Positions 9,204 through 17,272 of a stretch of DNA of 64,000 nt are shown one piece after another. Under the pieces are notes generated by a model that saw nothing but the letters and a program-made list of their open reading frames with translations, was not told the origin of the DNA and ran no database searches. This DNA is from Pigmentiphaga sp. NML080357 (lineage in GTDB: Bacteria; Pseudomonadota; Gammaproteobacteria; Burkholderiales; Burkholderiaceae_B), in contig NZ_NINW01000037.1 of assembly GCF_002188465.1 (NCBI RefSeq), forward strand, positions 124,001 through 188,000. The letters are read 5' to 3'. Each line of letters starts with the position of its first letter. Positions within the stretch are counted from its first letter, which is position 1. The translations under genes and the position numbers were made by a program.

Positions 9204-10076
9204 TCAGGCCAGCTCAAGAATGAGCGGCTGGTGATCCGACGCGGCGCTGCGGGGGTCGACTTCGCAGCGTGCCACCCGGCCGGCGAGGTCCTCGGTCACG
9301 AAGATGAAATCGCATGCGAACGGTCCATCGGGCCACTGTGCACGGTCATGGAGCCCGACGGTCGCATCGTGGCGGCGGCCAGGATGCGCGCAGACCCATG
9401 CATCCGCAAAGGACGGCACCCCTGCCTGCGGTTCGAGCATGCGCCGGTAGGCGGAACTCCCGGCCGCGCTATTGAAATCGCCGCAGAATATGGCGCTTGC
9501 CGGCCGGGCGGTCTCCGCGAAAGGACTGTCGATCCGCTCGGCGGGCGCGGGCTCCCGGGCGTGCGCCACCGCCTCCGCATGCAGGCCGCGCAGCGCCTGC
9601 ACTTGCGCCAGGCGCTGGATTTCGGAATAGAACTCCAGGTGTGTCGTCACCACGCGCAGCGGTCCCGCTCCGGTTTGGACATGCAGCTCGAGCGCGACGC
9701 GGGGCATGGACGGCCGTGCGGGATCGGGAGGCCACGGCAGCGCGTGGCGCAGCGCGCGGACAACCGGCAGGCGAGCGGCGATGGCATTGCCGAATTGGCG
9801 GCGGGGCAAGCCGGGGGCCAATCCGGCCAGATCCGTGGCGACCGCGTCGAAAACCGCATAGCCCGGCAACAGCGCGGCAAGCTCGGCATACTGGTCTGCA
9901 GAGGGGCCGCCGGGCAGCCCGGCGCTGGCGGACGTCGCATGGAACCCGCGGCTGACCTCCTGGAAACACAGCACGTCGAACTCGCCCAGCGCTTGCGCTT
10001 CGTGCACAATGCGCGCCAGGTCCACGCGGCCGTCCGCGCCTCGTCCCCATTGGATGTTCCAGTTCAACAGGCGCAT
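9204..10076 (-). CDS. Endonuclease/exonuclease/phosphatase-fold protein
   Basis: A 290-residue protein of the DNase I-like superfamily. Residues near the start give the metal-binding LNWNIQWG and CFQEVSRG, the middle has VVTTHLEFYS, then CGDFNSAAGS, and the C-terminus ends with SAASDHQPLILEL, which holds the catalytic histidine. All conserved active-site blocks (N, E, H, D-x-N, S-D-H) are therefore present. There is no signal peptide, so it is probably cytoplasmic. The substrate could be DNA, RNA, a phosphoinositide-like phosphodiester or another phosphate ester. It is divergent from a small DUF3820 gene with 44 bases between starts. Confidence 0.85.
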   Translation of the reverse strand: MRLLNWNIQWGRGADGRVDLARIVHEAQALGEFDVLCFQEVSRGFHATSASAGLPGGPSADQYAELAALLPGYAVFDAVATDLAGLAPGLPRRQFGNAIAARLPVVRALRHALPWPPDPARPSMPRVALELHVQTGAGPLRVVTTHLEFYSEIQRLAQVQALRGLHAEAVAHAREPAPAERIDSPFAETARPASAIFCGDFNSAAGSSAYRRMLEPQAGVPSFADAWVCAHPGRRHDATVGLHDRAQWPDGPFACDFIFVTEDLAGRVARCEVDPRSAASDHQPLILELA

Positions 10077-10120
10077 GATGGGCCTCCTTCGCCGCCTATG
10101 CTGCCACGCTATCTTTATCG

Positions 10121-10336
10121 ATGAATCCTGAAGATCTGCAACGCCTGGTAACGGTCACGATGCCGTACGGGAAGTACAAGGACCGCCTGATTGCCGACCT
10201 GCCCGGTCCCTACCTGGCGTGGTTCGCCCGCAAGGGTTTCCCGCCCGGCGAACTGGGGCGCCTGCTCGCATTGATGCACGAGATCGATCACAACGGCCTG
10301 TCGTCCCTGCTGGGCCCGCTGCGCCGGCACCGCTAG
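10121..10336 (+). CDS. DUF3820 family small protein
   Basis: A 71-residue protein matching the DUF3820 pattern: TMPYGKYKDRLIADLPGPYL, AWFARKGFPPGELG and a closing HNGLSSLL. The family includes a Pseudomonas protein described as quorum-sensing-regulated. The MPYGKYKG-type motif is also found fused to 3'-5' exonuclease domains, which fits the neighbouring divergent nuclease-fold gene, although the functional link is speculative. The start is ATG 10121; the gene ends six bases before the convergent GntR gene. Confidence 0.8.
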   Translation: MNPEDLQRLVTVTMPYGKYKDRLIADLPGPYLAWFARKGFPPGELGRLLALMHEIDHNGLSSLLGPLRRHR

Positions 10337-10342
10337 CGCGGC

Positions 10343-11047
10343 TCACGACGAGGCGCGGCGCCGCTTCTGGAACAGTTCGAGCGCGTGCAGCCCTACGGCG
10401 CGTGCACGCTGGTTCTGCAACACGATGGCCGCCTGGGCCGCCTCGGGATCGCGCTCGCGAATGGCGCCCAGCAGGCGATGGAATTCGTCCACGCTTTCCG
10501 CCGGCCGGTTCGGGTGGTTCATCGACGATGCCCACAGGAAACCCAGGCGCGCATTGATCTTGCGGATGAACGCCGCGAGCGGCTCGTTGCGCGCGCCGGC
10601 GATGAAAGCCTCGAACAGCTGGTGCTTGGTCGCCCGGATGCGCGCCACGTCGCGTGACGCCAGCGCCAGTTCGAATTCATCGATGCGGTCCGAGAACGCG
10701 TCCATCTGCTCGGCCGGGCCGCGCATCGCAAAACACGCCGCGGCGAGTTTCTGCAGCGCCACCCGCACTTCGTGCAGTTCGAGAAACTGCGCTTCGTCGA
10801 TGGCCCGCACGGCGGGGCCGCGATGGGGCGCGACTTCCAGGAGCCCCTCGCCATCGAGCTGGCGGATGGCTTCGCGCACCGACGGGCGGCTGGCGGCGAA
10901 ACGCTCGCACAGCTCCCGCTCGGTCAGCTTGTCGCCCGGAAGATAGACCCCCTCGGTAATGGCGTCGCGCGCCACTACCCGCCCCGGGCGCCCGAAATAC
11001 GCATCATGATCGAGAACGGCGGCATGCGTGGAGCCCTGCAGGCCCAT
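10343..11047 (-). CDS. GntR-family regulator with FCD domain
   Basis: A 234-residue FadR/FCD-type regulator. The N-terminal winged helix reads ITEGVYLPGDKLTERELCERF, then ASRPSVREAIRQLDGEGLL. The C-terminal helical FCD domain carries ELHEVRVALQKLAA and a late EFHRLLGAI segment that normally supplies metal- and ligand-binding residues. ATG 11047 is the first methionine giving a normal N-terminus, but its ribosome site is poor, so the start is uncertain by some codons. It is divergent from a RidA-family gene (75 bases between starts) and probably controls it. Confidence 0.85.
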   Translation of the reverse strand: MGLQGSTHAAVLDHDAYFGRPGRVVARDAITEGVYLPGDKLTERELCERFAASRPSVREAIRQLDGEGLLEVAPHRGPAVRAIDEAQFLELHEVRVALQKLAAACFAMRGPAEQMDAFSDRIDEFELALASRDVARIRATKHQLFEAFIAGARNEPLAAFIRKINARLGFLWASSMNHPNRPAESVDEFHRLLGAIRERDPEAAQAAIVLQNQRARAVGLHALELFQKRRRASS

Positions 11048-11122
11048 CTGCGGGCGCACCCCGAACTCGGACGACCCTATGCGGAGTAGACTACGGGCCC
11101 TTTCACTGCGAGGCCATCCGCC

Positions 11123-11515
11123 ATGCCCCTGCAAGCCCACTACGCCAAGACGCTGCCCAAGCCCCGCTTCCGCTACACGCCCTGCATCCAGGCCGGCCCG
11201 TACTATCAACTGGCCGGCATGATCGCGCTCGATGCGGAAAGCGGCCAGTTGGAAAGCGGCGGCGTCGCCGCCGAAACGGACAAGATCATGCGCAACATGC
11301 TGGCGGCCCTGCCCGAGTACGGGCTGGCGCTCGACCAGCTCGTCATCGCGCGCATCTTCACGACCCGCTTCGATCAATTCGCCGAGATCAACCGCGTCTG
11401 GGAAGGCTACTTCCCCGAAGGCACCACGCCTCCCGCCCGCACCGCAGTCGGCGTCGCGGCCCTGCCGCTGAATGCCTCGGTGGAGATCGAGTTCTGCTTC
11501 TACCGGGACGCCTGA
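11123..11515 (+). CDS. RidA/YjgF/UK114-family protein
   Basis: A 130-residue member of the Rid family, trimeric proteins that hydrolyse reactive enamine/imine intermediates. Visible family signatures are the glycine-containing LAGMIALDAESGQL, the ETDKIMRNMLAAL helix, VIARIFTT, and the closing block PARTAVGVAALPLNASVEIEFCFYR. That block contains the arginine (PAR-T) that binds the carboxylate in active Rid proteins. It lies divergent to a GntR regulator, which suggests an inducible role in detoxifying an amino-acid or amide catabolic intermediate, not the housekeeping RidA role. Confidence 0.87.
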   Translation: MPLQAHYAKTLPKPRFRYTPCIQAGPYYQLAGMIALDAESGQLESGGVAAETDKIMRNMLAALPEYGLALDQLVIARIFTTRFDQFAEINRVWEGYFPEGTTPPARTAVGVAALPLNASVEIEFCFYRDA

Positions 11516-11531
11516 CCGGGGCAAATAGCGT

Positions 11532-11699
11532 TCATCCCTGCAGCGTGAGCGCGTTGGGGCCGCTGACCAAATGCAGCCCGCGTCCGGCCCGGACCGCCTC
11601 TTCCTTCAGCATCCGCAGCAGATCGTCGTCCGCCAGCGCGTCCAGCAGGCTGCGGGCGATTCCGCCGAGCCCGATCACGGCAATGATGGGTTTGCTCAT
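11532..11699 (-). pseudogene. Remnant of an aspartate-dehydrogenase-like (NadX) gene
   Basis: A 55-codon frame starting inside the IclR stop (ATGA). It opens with a Rossmann start (IIAVIGLGGIARSLLDALAD), as in L-aspartate dehydrogenases. It then jumps directly to EEAVRAGRGLHLVSG, which resembles the block found about 100 residues later in full enzymes (LHLPSGAIGGLDAL), and stops soon after. The normal length is about 265 residues. An internal deletion plus 3' loss is therefore the simplest reading. The remaining peptide cannot form the NAD site and active site together. It sits in a decayed segment with a shortened IclR gene and a truncated amidase. Confidence 0.6.
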
Positions 11700-12460
11700 T
11701 TGAGGTCGGCGTTCATCTGCTTCGAGAAAATGGCCGCCAGCTTGCTGGCGGCGTCCAGCAGCGCGCGCTTCATCTTTTCGTCGTCGTAGCCCTGCATGCG
11801 CTGCGAAGGTCCGACGATGGACACCGAGAACATCACGCCGATCTGCGAAAGCGGGATCGGCGCCGCGACCGCCACCAGCCCGCGGTCGATTTCCTCGCGG
11901 CAATAGGCGATCCCGGCCTTGCGGACCCGCCGCAATTCGTCGCGCAACTGCTGCGGCGACGTGATGGTGCGATCGGTCAGCGCGGGCAGCGGCTCGTCCA
12001 GCAGCGCCTCCCATTCCCGTTCGTCGCGGAAGGCCAGGATGGCCTTGGCCGAAGCCGCCGCATGGGGCGGCATGACATGGCCGGGATTGACGTAGCCGTG
12101 CCAGTCCTTGGGCGGCGTGGCCATGACGATGCTCTCGATGCGGTCGCCGCGCAGCATGCTCAGGAACGCCGTTTCCTGGAACTGCTCGACCAGGCCATAG
12201 AGCACCGTGTGCGCGACAGCCGCCATCTGGTCCGGCGAGATCGCCGTCCCCAGCAACCGGCGCATGCGTCCTCCCAGCAGATAAGTGCGGCGCACATTTC
12301 CCGCGACAGCCTCGAACGGCGGTTCGGCATCGAGGCAGCCGGCACGGCACAGTCCGGCCAGCATCCGGTGCAGCGTGCCCTTGGGCATGTCGAGCGCGGT
12401 CTGTATTTCGCCAAACGGCAGGCCGGCAGGATGCCTCGCGACCAGTTCGATCACTTCCAT
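11696..12460 (-). CDS. IclR-family regulator, probably 5'-shortened
   Basis: A 254-codon IclR protein with a complete winged helix (GLPFGEIQTALDMPKGTLHRML) and effector domain (PHAAASAKAILAF, YCREEIDRGLVAVAAPI). ATG 12460 is not the natural-looking beginning: codons upstream in the same frame read KNRSLLERQMEVIEL, a normal IclR N-terminus, up to about 12487. Beyond that point the sequence turns into the middle of an amidase gene on the other strand. The original start and promoter therefore appear deleted. The protein could still be made from 12460 with its DNA-binding helix intact, but no promoter is visible. Confidence 0.72.
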   Translation of the reverse strand: MEVIELVARHPAGLPFGEIQTALDMPKGTLHRMLAGLCRAGCLDAEPPFEAVAGNVRRTYLLGGRMRRLLGTAISPDQMAAVAHTVLYGLVEQFQETAFLSMLRGDRIESIVMATPPKDWHGYVNPGHVMPPHAAASAKAILAFRDEREWEALLDEPLPALTDRTITSPQQLRDELRRVRKAGIAYCREEIDRGLVAVAAPIPLSQIGVMFSVSIVGPSQRMQGYDDEKMKRALLDAASKLAAIFSKQMNADLK

Positions 12461-12486
12461 CTGCCGTTCCAGCAGGGACCGGTTCT

Positions 12487-13260
12487 TGGACGTCGGCCCG
12501 CTACGACCAGCGCGGCGTCTTTCCGCTGGCTCCCTCGCTGGACAGTATCGGCCCCCTGGTCCGCACCGTCGCCGACGCGTGCCTCATCGACGACGCCCTG
12601 CTGGGGCGCGCTCCGGCTTTCAAGGAAAGCGAACACAAGAGGGCGCGACTGGTAATTCCCTCGGGAATCATGCTGGATGGCCTGGAGGCCGGCGTGGCCG
12701 CCGCATTCGAGGCGACGGCAGGCATCCTGGCGCAACGCGGCTTCGCCATCGAACACCGGGCCGTTCCCGTGCTCGACCTGACCCACTATCTGTTCGCCAC
12801 TTTCGGCACGCTGGTGGGCATCGAGGCCGCGGATGTGCACCGCGCATTGCTAGACAGTCCGGAGCTTGCGCGCGTGGACGCCCGCATCGTCCAGCGCCTG
12901 CGATCGGGGCAAGCCATCCCTGCGCCGAACAGGCAAGCCCTGCGCGACAACCGGCCTCGCCTGATCGCCGCCATGACCGCCGCCCTGGCTCCCGACGAAG
13001 CGCTGCTGTTCCCGACGGTGCCCATGGCCGCTCCGCCCATCGCGGCGCTGGAAGCGGATCCGGCCTGGTTCGCCCAATGCAACGCGCGTGTGTTGCGCAA
13101 CACCATGATCGGCAGCTATCTCGACATGCCGGTGCTCGCCCTGCCGTGCGGAACCGACGGTTCCGGCCTGCCCGTGGGCATGAGCCTTGCCATGGCGACG
13201 GGGCGCGACGATGCGCTGCTGGCGCTGGGCCTCGCTATCGAAGGCGCACTGGCGGCCTAG
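12487..13260 (+). pseudogene. 5'-truncated amidase (amidase signature family)
   Basis: The frame encodes only the C-terminal half of an amidase. It begins abruptly at TSARYDQRGVFPLAPSLDSI, where full-length proteins have the KPT...GVFPLSPSLDTIGPLARTV block just after the catalytic Ser-cisSer-Lys region, and runs to a normal end. The catalytic lysine, the GGS(T)GGS loop and about 200 N-terminal residues are absent. Within the remnant, LFPTVPMAAPPI and PVLALPCG are well kept. The break at about 12485-12492 coincides with the loss of the divergent IclR gene's start. One deletion between the two genes explains both truncations. No insertion sequence is present. Confidence 0.75.
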
Positions 13261-13270
13261 GGCCGGATGC

Positions 13271-13603
13271 TCACCATTTCCGCCGGCCGGTCAGCGTTTC
13301 CGCCAGCAGCCGGAAATCTCCCCGCAGCGACCACCAAGGATGGGTAAAGGTGGCGGGCCGGTTCCTCTCGAAAAAGAAGTGCCCCGCCCAGGCGAGACCG
13401 TAGCCGCAGACCGCCGCCGCCAGGAGCAGCCACGGCGCGCGCAGCACAGCCGCCAGGGCCAGCAGCAACAGGGCCAGGCACGTGCCCGTCACGTGCAGGC
13501 GCCTGGAGACGGGATGCGTGTGCTCCCGCAGGTAAAAGCGGTAGAACTCGTCGAAGCTGCGATAACGCTCGCCCTGGGGCGGGCGCGAATGGGCGCTGTC
13601 CAT
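13271..13603 (-). CDS. Mpo1-like (DUF962) small membrane protein
   Basis: A 110-residue DUF962 protein. It has YRSFDEFYRFYLREHTHPVSRRLH, two closely spaced hydrophobic helices (CLALLLLALAAVL and LLLAAAVCGYGLAWAGHFFFE), and the ending NRPATFTHPWWSLRGDFRL. The histidines in HTHP, RRLH, GHFFFE and FTHP match those that bind Fe in yeast Mpo1, a dioxygenase that shortens 2-hydroxy fatty acids. Bacterial members are uncharacterised inner-membrane proteins. It ends ten bases from the convergent truncated amidase. Confidence 0.82.
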   Translation of the reverse strand: MDSAHSRPPQGERYRSFDEFYRFYLREHTHPVSRRLHVTGTCLALLLLALAAVLRAPWLLLAAAVCGYGLAWAGHFFFERNRPATFTHPWWSLRGDFRLLAETLTGRRKW

Positions 13604-13797
13604 GTGCCTCCCCTTTCCGGGTGCCGCCGGCTGGCGGCCTGGCCGCTGCCTTCAGCTTTCACATTATGCGGCCAACCTTCCATCGTCTAACGTTTCCGTC
13701 ACTTGATCGCGGCTCCTCATGCATCCCGAAACGCCCGGGATGCGTCACCATGTATCATTACGTAACAAAAAACCTAACTCATGTGGGAATCGCATCG

Positions 13798-15567
13798 ATG
13801 AGATTATTTGCCGAGGCAGGAACACGCATATCCGCCGGCGCTCCGCCGTGCCGGAACACACCTATCCTGTGGCGGCACGGGACGGCTACGGCCGTCCTGC
13901 TGCTATCGACTGTGCTGGTCGCCTGCGGGGGCGGCAGCGGAGCCAAGCCGCCTCCCGAAGCGGGCAAGGTGTCCGGCACCGTCACCTACGATGCGGTGCC
14001 GGCCGTCAAGTCCGAAGGCTTGGATTACACCGCCACGCGCTCGCTGCCCGTGCGCGGCGCGGTAGTGGAAGCCTTCAGCAAGACCGAGACCCTGGGCAGC
14101 ACCGTGACTGACGCCCAAGGCAAGTATTCCCTCGTTCTGCCTCCCGGTCGCGAGATCCAGATACGGGTGCAGGCGCGCCTGCTGCGCGAAGGCAAGGAAG
14201 GGGCCTGGAGCGTGGCGATACGCGACAATACCAAGCCGGGCTATACGGCGGTGCCCACCAACGCCCCTATCTATGCCATGGAGAGCAAGCCGCTGTCCGT
14301 ACCCCGGGAGGGCATGCTGCTCGACCTGCACGCGGCATCGGGTTGGATAGGCAGCAACGCCACGGGCGGCTACACCGGCGCGCGCGCGGCCGCGCCCTTC
14401 TCCGTGCTCGACCAGGTCTATGGCGCCATGCAGCGCTTCCTGGTGGTCGCGCCGGACCTGAACTTCCCCCACCTGGACATCTATTGGAGCGAGAACAATC
14501 GAAGCTCCGAAGGCGAACCGGAGAACGGCGACATCGGCACTAGCCACTTCAATCCGGAAGGCCCCGCCCCCGGCCTGTACATCCTGGGCAAGGCCGACGT
14601 GGACACCGACGAATACGACACCGGCGTGGTTGTCCATGAATGGGGCCACTACGTTGAAGCCCGCATCTCGCGCTCGGATTCCGTGGGGGGCCAGCATGGC
14701 GAAGGCGACAAGCTCGACATGCGCGTGGCCTGGGGCGAAGGCTGGGGGAACGGACTGGCCGGCATCGTGCGCAACGATCCGCTCTATGTGGACACCTCGG
14801 GTCGGAACCAGCAGGACAGCTTCTTCTTCGACGTCAGCGCTCCGCCCGCGCCGCCCAACGATGCCGCCTGGTACAACGAGGCGGCGATGCAGTATTTCAT
14901 CTACCAGTTGGCGCAGCAGCCCGGCGGTTTCGAGACGACGCTCGCCATTCTCCGGAACGAGCAGAAGCACACGCCGGCCTTCACCAGCATCTTCCCGTTC
15001 GGCGCCGCGCTGGCCAAGCGACTGGCCGACAGCGCCGTAATCGGGAACGTGAACACGCTGCTGGCTTCGATCGGCACGCCCACGCTGGACGAACTGGACG
15101 ACTGGGGCGGCCCGGCGTCCTACACCATTCCGGCCGTGCCGCCGGCCCTCGCCAAGCCTTACATGCGGTTCGACGCGCCGCCGGCGGGAACACCCGCCAC
15201 ACCTCAGCAGGTATGCGTCTCCAATCTGCTGGGCGAGGATTACAACAAGCTGGACCAGGGCCGGTTCCTGCGGCTCGAAGCACCGAGCGCGGGCACCTAC
15301 AGGCTGAGCGCGTCCCTCGTCTCGCCCCCTGGCTTCACATCCAAGGCGCACATATGGCTGTCCCGGCAGGGCGAGCCGATCCAGGAAGACGACGACGCAG
15401 TCGAGAGCGTGCTCGAAGCCGGCACCTATACCGCCTTCCTGGTGGATACTGTCCTGAGCAACGGCGGCGATGACGACGAAGACGAAGACGGCGGCGCTGC
15501 CGCTCCCGCCAACACCCGAGTCTGCTATCAGGTGAGTTTCGAACGAATTTCCGCAGGAGCCCTGTGA
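13798..15567 (+). CDS. Lipoprotein zinc metallopeptidase-like protein
   Basis: A 589-residue predicted lipoprotein: a long basic n-region, hydrophobic TAVLLLSTVLVAC and a GGGSG linker after the lipobox cysteine. A carboxypeptidase-regulatory-like beta domain follows (GTVTYDAVPAV through VTDAQGKYSLVLPPG). The core has the gluzincin-type motif H280-E281-W-G-H284 with a probable third ligand E314 in WGEGWGN. The C-terminal part looks like a prepeptidase-type beta sandwich (GRFLRLEAPSAGTYRLSASL, DDDAVESVLEAGTYTAFL) ending with an acidic run GGDDDEDEDGG. It is probably an outer-surface or periplasmic protease. ATG 13798 was chosen because it gives the signal; the frame is open upstream. The next gene starts on its stop codon. 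Confidence 0.75.
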   Translation: MRLFAEAGTRISAGAPPCRNTPILWRHGTATAVLLLSTVLVACGGGSGAKPPPEAGKVSGTVTYDAVPAVKSEGLDYTATRSLPVRGAVVEAFSKTETLGSTVTDAQGKYSLVLPPGREIQIRVQARLLREGKEGAWSVAIRDNTKPGYTAVPTNAPIYAMESKPLSVPREGMLLDLHAASGWIGSNATGGYTGARAAAPFSVLDQVYGAMQRFLVVAPDLNFPHLDIYWSENNRSSEGEPENGDIGTSHFNPEGPAPGLYILGKADVDTDEYDTGVVVHEWGHYVEARISRSDSVGGQHGEGDKLDMRVAWGEGWGNGLAGIVRNDPLYVDTSGRNQQDSFFFDVSAPPAPPNDAAWYNEAAMQYFIYQLAQQPGGFETTLAILRNEQKHTPAFTSIFPFGAALAKRLADSAVIGNVNTLLASIGTPTLDELDDWGGPASYTIPAVPPALAKPYMRFDAPPAGTPATPQQVCVSNLLGEDYNKLDQGRFLRLEAPSAGTYRLSASLVSPPGFTSKAHIWLSRQGEPIQEDDDAVESVLEAGTYTAFLVDTVLSNGGDDDEDEDGGAAAPANTRVCYQVSFERISAGAL

Positions 15568-16151
15568 TGCGCCCCCCTCTGAACCATCATGCCGCGCGCG
15601 CCCGTGCGCCGCGCCTTGTCACCGCCCGCCTGGCCGTCCTGCTGGCGGCGGCGCTTCCCGTTCTTCCCGCCTGCGCCCATGAAACCCGCCAGGCACCCGC
15701 CGCGGCGGGTGCCACAACGAACGCCGACGCCTTCGTGGCACGCCCCGGCAAGCCTGGGGACGTCGTTGCCGTCTCGGTTCGGGCACCAGCCGCGCCGCTC
15801 GCCGTCGGCGCCACCACCGTCGGCCTGGCTCTGCGCGGGTCGCCGGGCGTAACCCAAGTGGAATTGAAATACGGCGCCGAAGGTGCGCTACGCGTGGACG
15901 GCGCCTCTCCCACGATCGTCCCGCTGGACGCTCAGCGGCGTGCTGTCGTAGAGGTGCCGCTTACCGTGCTGGGTACGGGCGTGCACTACCTGAACGTCTA
16001 TATCGCTGCCAACGGACGGCACAGTGCCCTGTCGGTGCGCCTGGATGCCGGACAGGCTGCCGCGCAGAACCGGAAGCAGTCCGTACCCAACCAGGGCGGC
16101 TTCGTCGTGCTGCCCGCGCAGGAAACCCGCTCCGGCGGTGCCGCCCGCTAG
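15567..16151 (+). CDS. Predicted lipoprotein partner of the metallopeptidase
   Basis: A 194-residue protein with a twin-arginine-rich n-region, hydrophobic LAVLLAAALPVLPAC and a good lipobox (LPAC). The mature part appears to be a small beta-rich domain (VTQVELKYGAEGALRVDG, VEVPLTVLGTGVHYLNVYIAA) without catalytic motifs that I recognise. Its ATG overlaps the metallopeptidase stop by one base (TGATG), so the two are translationally coupled and likely act together, for example as inhibitor, chaperone or anchoring subunit. The function is unknown. Confidence 0.68.
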   Translation: MRPPLNHHAARARAPRLVTARLAVLLAAALPVLPACAHETRQAPAAAGATTNADAFVARPGKPGDVVAVSVRAPAAPLAVGATTVGLALRGSPGVTQVELKYGAEGALRVDGASPTIVPLDAQRRAVVEVPLTVLGTGVHYLNVYIAANGRHSALSVRLDAGQAAAQNRKQSVPNQGGFVVLPAQETRSGGAAR

Positions 16152-16165
16152 CCTTGCCCGTGGGG

Positions 16166-16196
16166 GGCGTCGCCGGTCATCTCGCCCGGCGACGCC
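16166..16196. terminator. Hairpin between convergent genes
   Basis: GGCGTCGCCGG (16166-16176) and CCGGCGACGCC (16186-16196) form a perfect 11-base stem with a 9-base loop. It lies between the stop of the lipoprotein gene and the stop of the convergent Bug gene. There is no T-run on either side, so it would be a bidirectional stabilising or weak termination structure, not a classical intrinsic terminator. Confidence 0.55.
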
Positions 16197-16200
16197 ATGC

Positions 16201-17199
16201 TCAATCCACCCGTGCGCCGGTCAGCTTCACGATCTCGCCCAGGCGCTGATACTCCTTGTGCACGAAAGCGGCGAACTCGCCGCGGCTCATCGGCGAGTTG
16301 ATCGACCCGCGCTCCTGCATGGCGCGGTCGAACGCCGGGTCGCTCAACACGGCGTTCACCGCCTGGTGCAGCCGGTCCAGGCGTTCGGATGGCGTCCCCC
16401 TGGGCGCGAACAGGCCATCCCAGGCGAACAGCTCATAGCCCGGCACGCCGCTCTCGGCAATGGTGGGAACGTCCGGCAACGCCGGGATGCGCTGCGGCGT
16501 CGATACGGCCAGCACCTTGATCTGCTTGCTTCTGGCCAGCGGCACGAGGTAGGGCGCCACGTCGATCATGAACGACACGCGGCCCGAGCGTACGTCGGTC
16601 GACGCCGGCGCCCCGCCCTTGTACGGCACATGGGTGAAATCGACCTTCGCCATCTGCTGGAGCAGTCCGCAGGCCATGTGCGAAGCGGTGCCGTTCCCTG
16701 CCGACGCACAAGTCAACTCGCCGGGGTGCTTCTTGGCAAACCCGATCAATTCCTGCACGGAATTGAACGGCGACTCGGGACTCACGAACAACACCATGGA
16801 GATCACCGAAAAGCGCGCGACCGGCTCGAAATCGTCGGGGGCATAGCCCACGGACTTGTAGAGCCAATGATTGGTGGCCATGGTGCCGTTCGTGCCGAAC
16901 ACCAGCGTTTGCCCGTCCGGCGTGGCGCGGGCGGCGACCGCCGTGCCGATGTTGCCTCCCGCGCCTGCCCGGTTGTCGATGATGATGGGCTGGCGGATCT
17001 GCTTTTCCAATTCGCGGGCATACAGCCGCGCCAGCGTGTCGCCGCCGCCGCCCGCGACGAAGGGCACGATCATGGTGAGGGGGCGCTGCGGCCATGCCGC
17101 ATCGTTCCCGGCCGCGGCCGGGCCGGTCGCCGTGGCGGCGAATAGCGCAAGCGCGGCCAATATACGCACCGGGGCCTTCCCGGATTTTCCTGGGTTCAT
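16201..17199 (-). CDS. Bug-family periplasmic solute receptor (next to the M29/NicX-like gene)
   Basis: A 332-residue receptor with a signal peptide (ILAALALFAATATGPAAAG). The family blocks are WPQRPLTMIVPF, the pocket loop AGGGGDTLAR, DNRAGAGGNIGT and the C-terminal GLFAPRGTP. ATG 17199 is preceded by an AAGGAGACG ribosome site. It lies downstream of, and on the same strand as, the M29/NicX-like gene (73-base gap), so both are probably under the divergent GntR regulator. This pairing implies a shared substrate, perhaps a heteroaromatic acid or peptide-like compound. No membrane subunits are adjacent. Confidence 0.9.
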   Translation of the reverse strand: MNPGKSGKAPVRILAALALFAATATGPAAAGNDAAWPQRPLTMIVPFVAGGGGDTLARLYARELEKQIRQPIIIDNRAGAGGNIGTAVAARATPDGQTLVFGTNGTMATNHWLYKSVGYAPDDFEPVARFSVISMVLFVSPESPFNSVQELIGFAKKHPGELTCASAGNGTASHMACGLLQQMAKVDFTHVPYKGGAPASTDVRSGRVSFMIDVAPYLVPLARSKQIKVLAVSTPQRIPALPDVPTIAESGVPGYELFAWDGLFAPRGTPSERLDRLHQAVNAVLSDPAFDRAMQERGSINSPMSRGEFAAFVHKEYQRLGEIVKLTGARVD

Positions 17200-17272
17200 A
17201 AGCGTCTCCTTTTATCTTTCTGAAGCCGGCATTCGCCAATGGCAGGCTGCCGGCACGACAGGCCACGACGGC

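Noticed and set aside
11075-11095. Short palindrome GTAGACTAC between gntR and the RidA-family gene
   Set aside because: Nine bases with one copy is within chance; no second site or spacing supports an operator.
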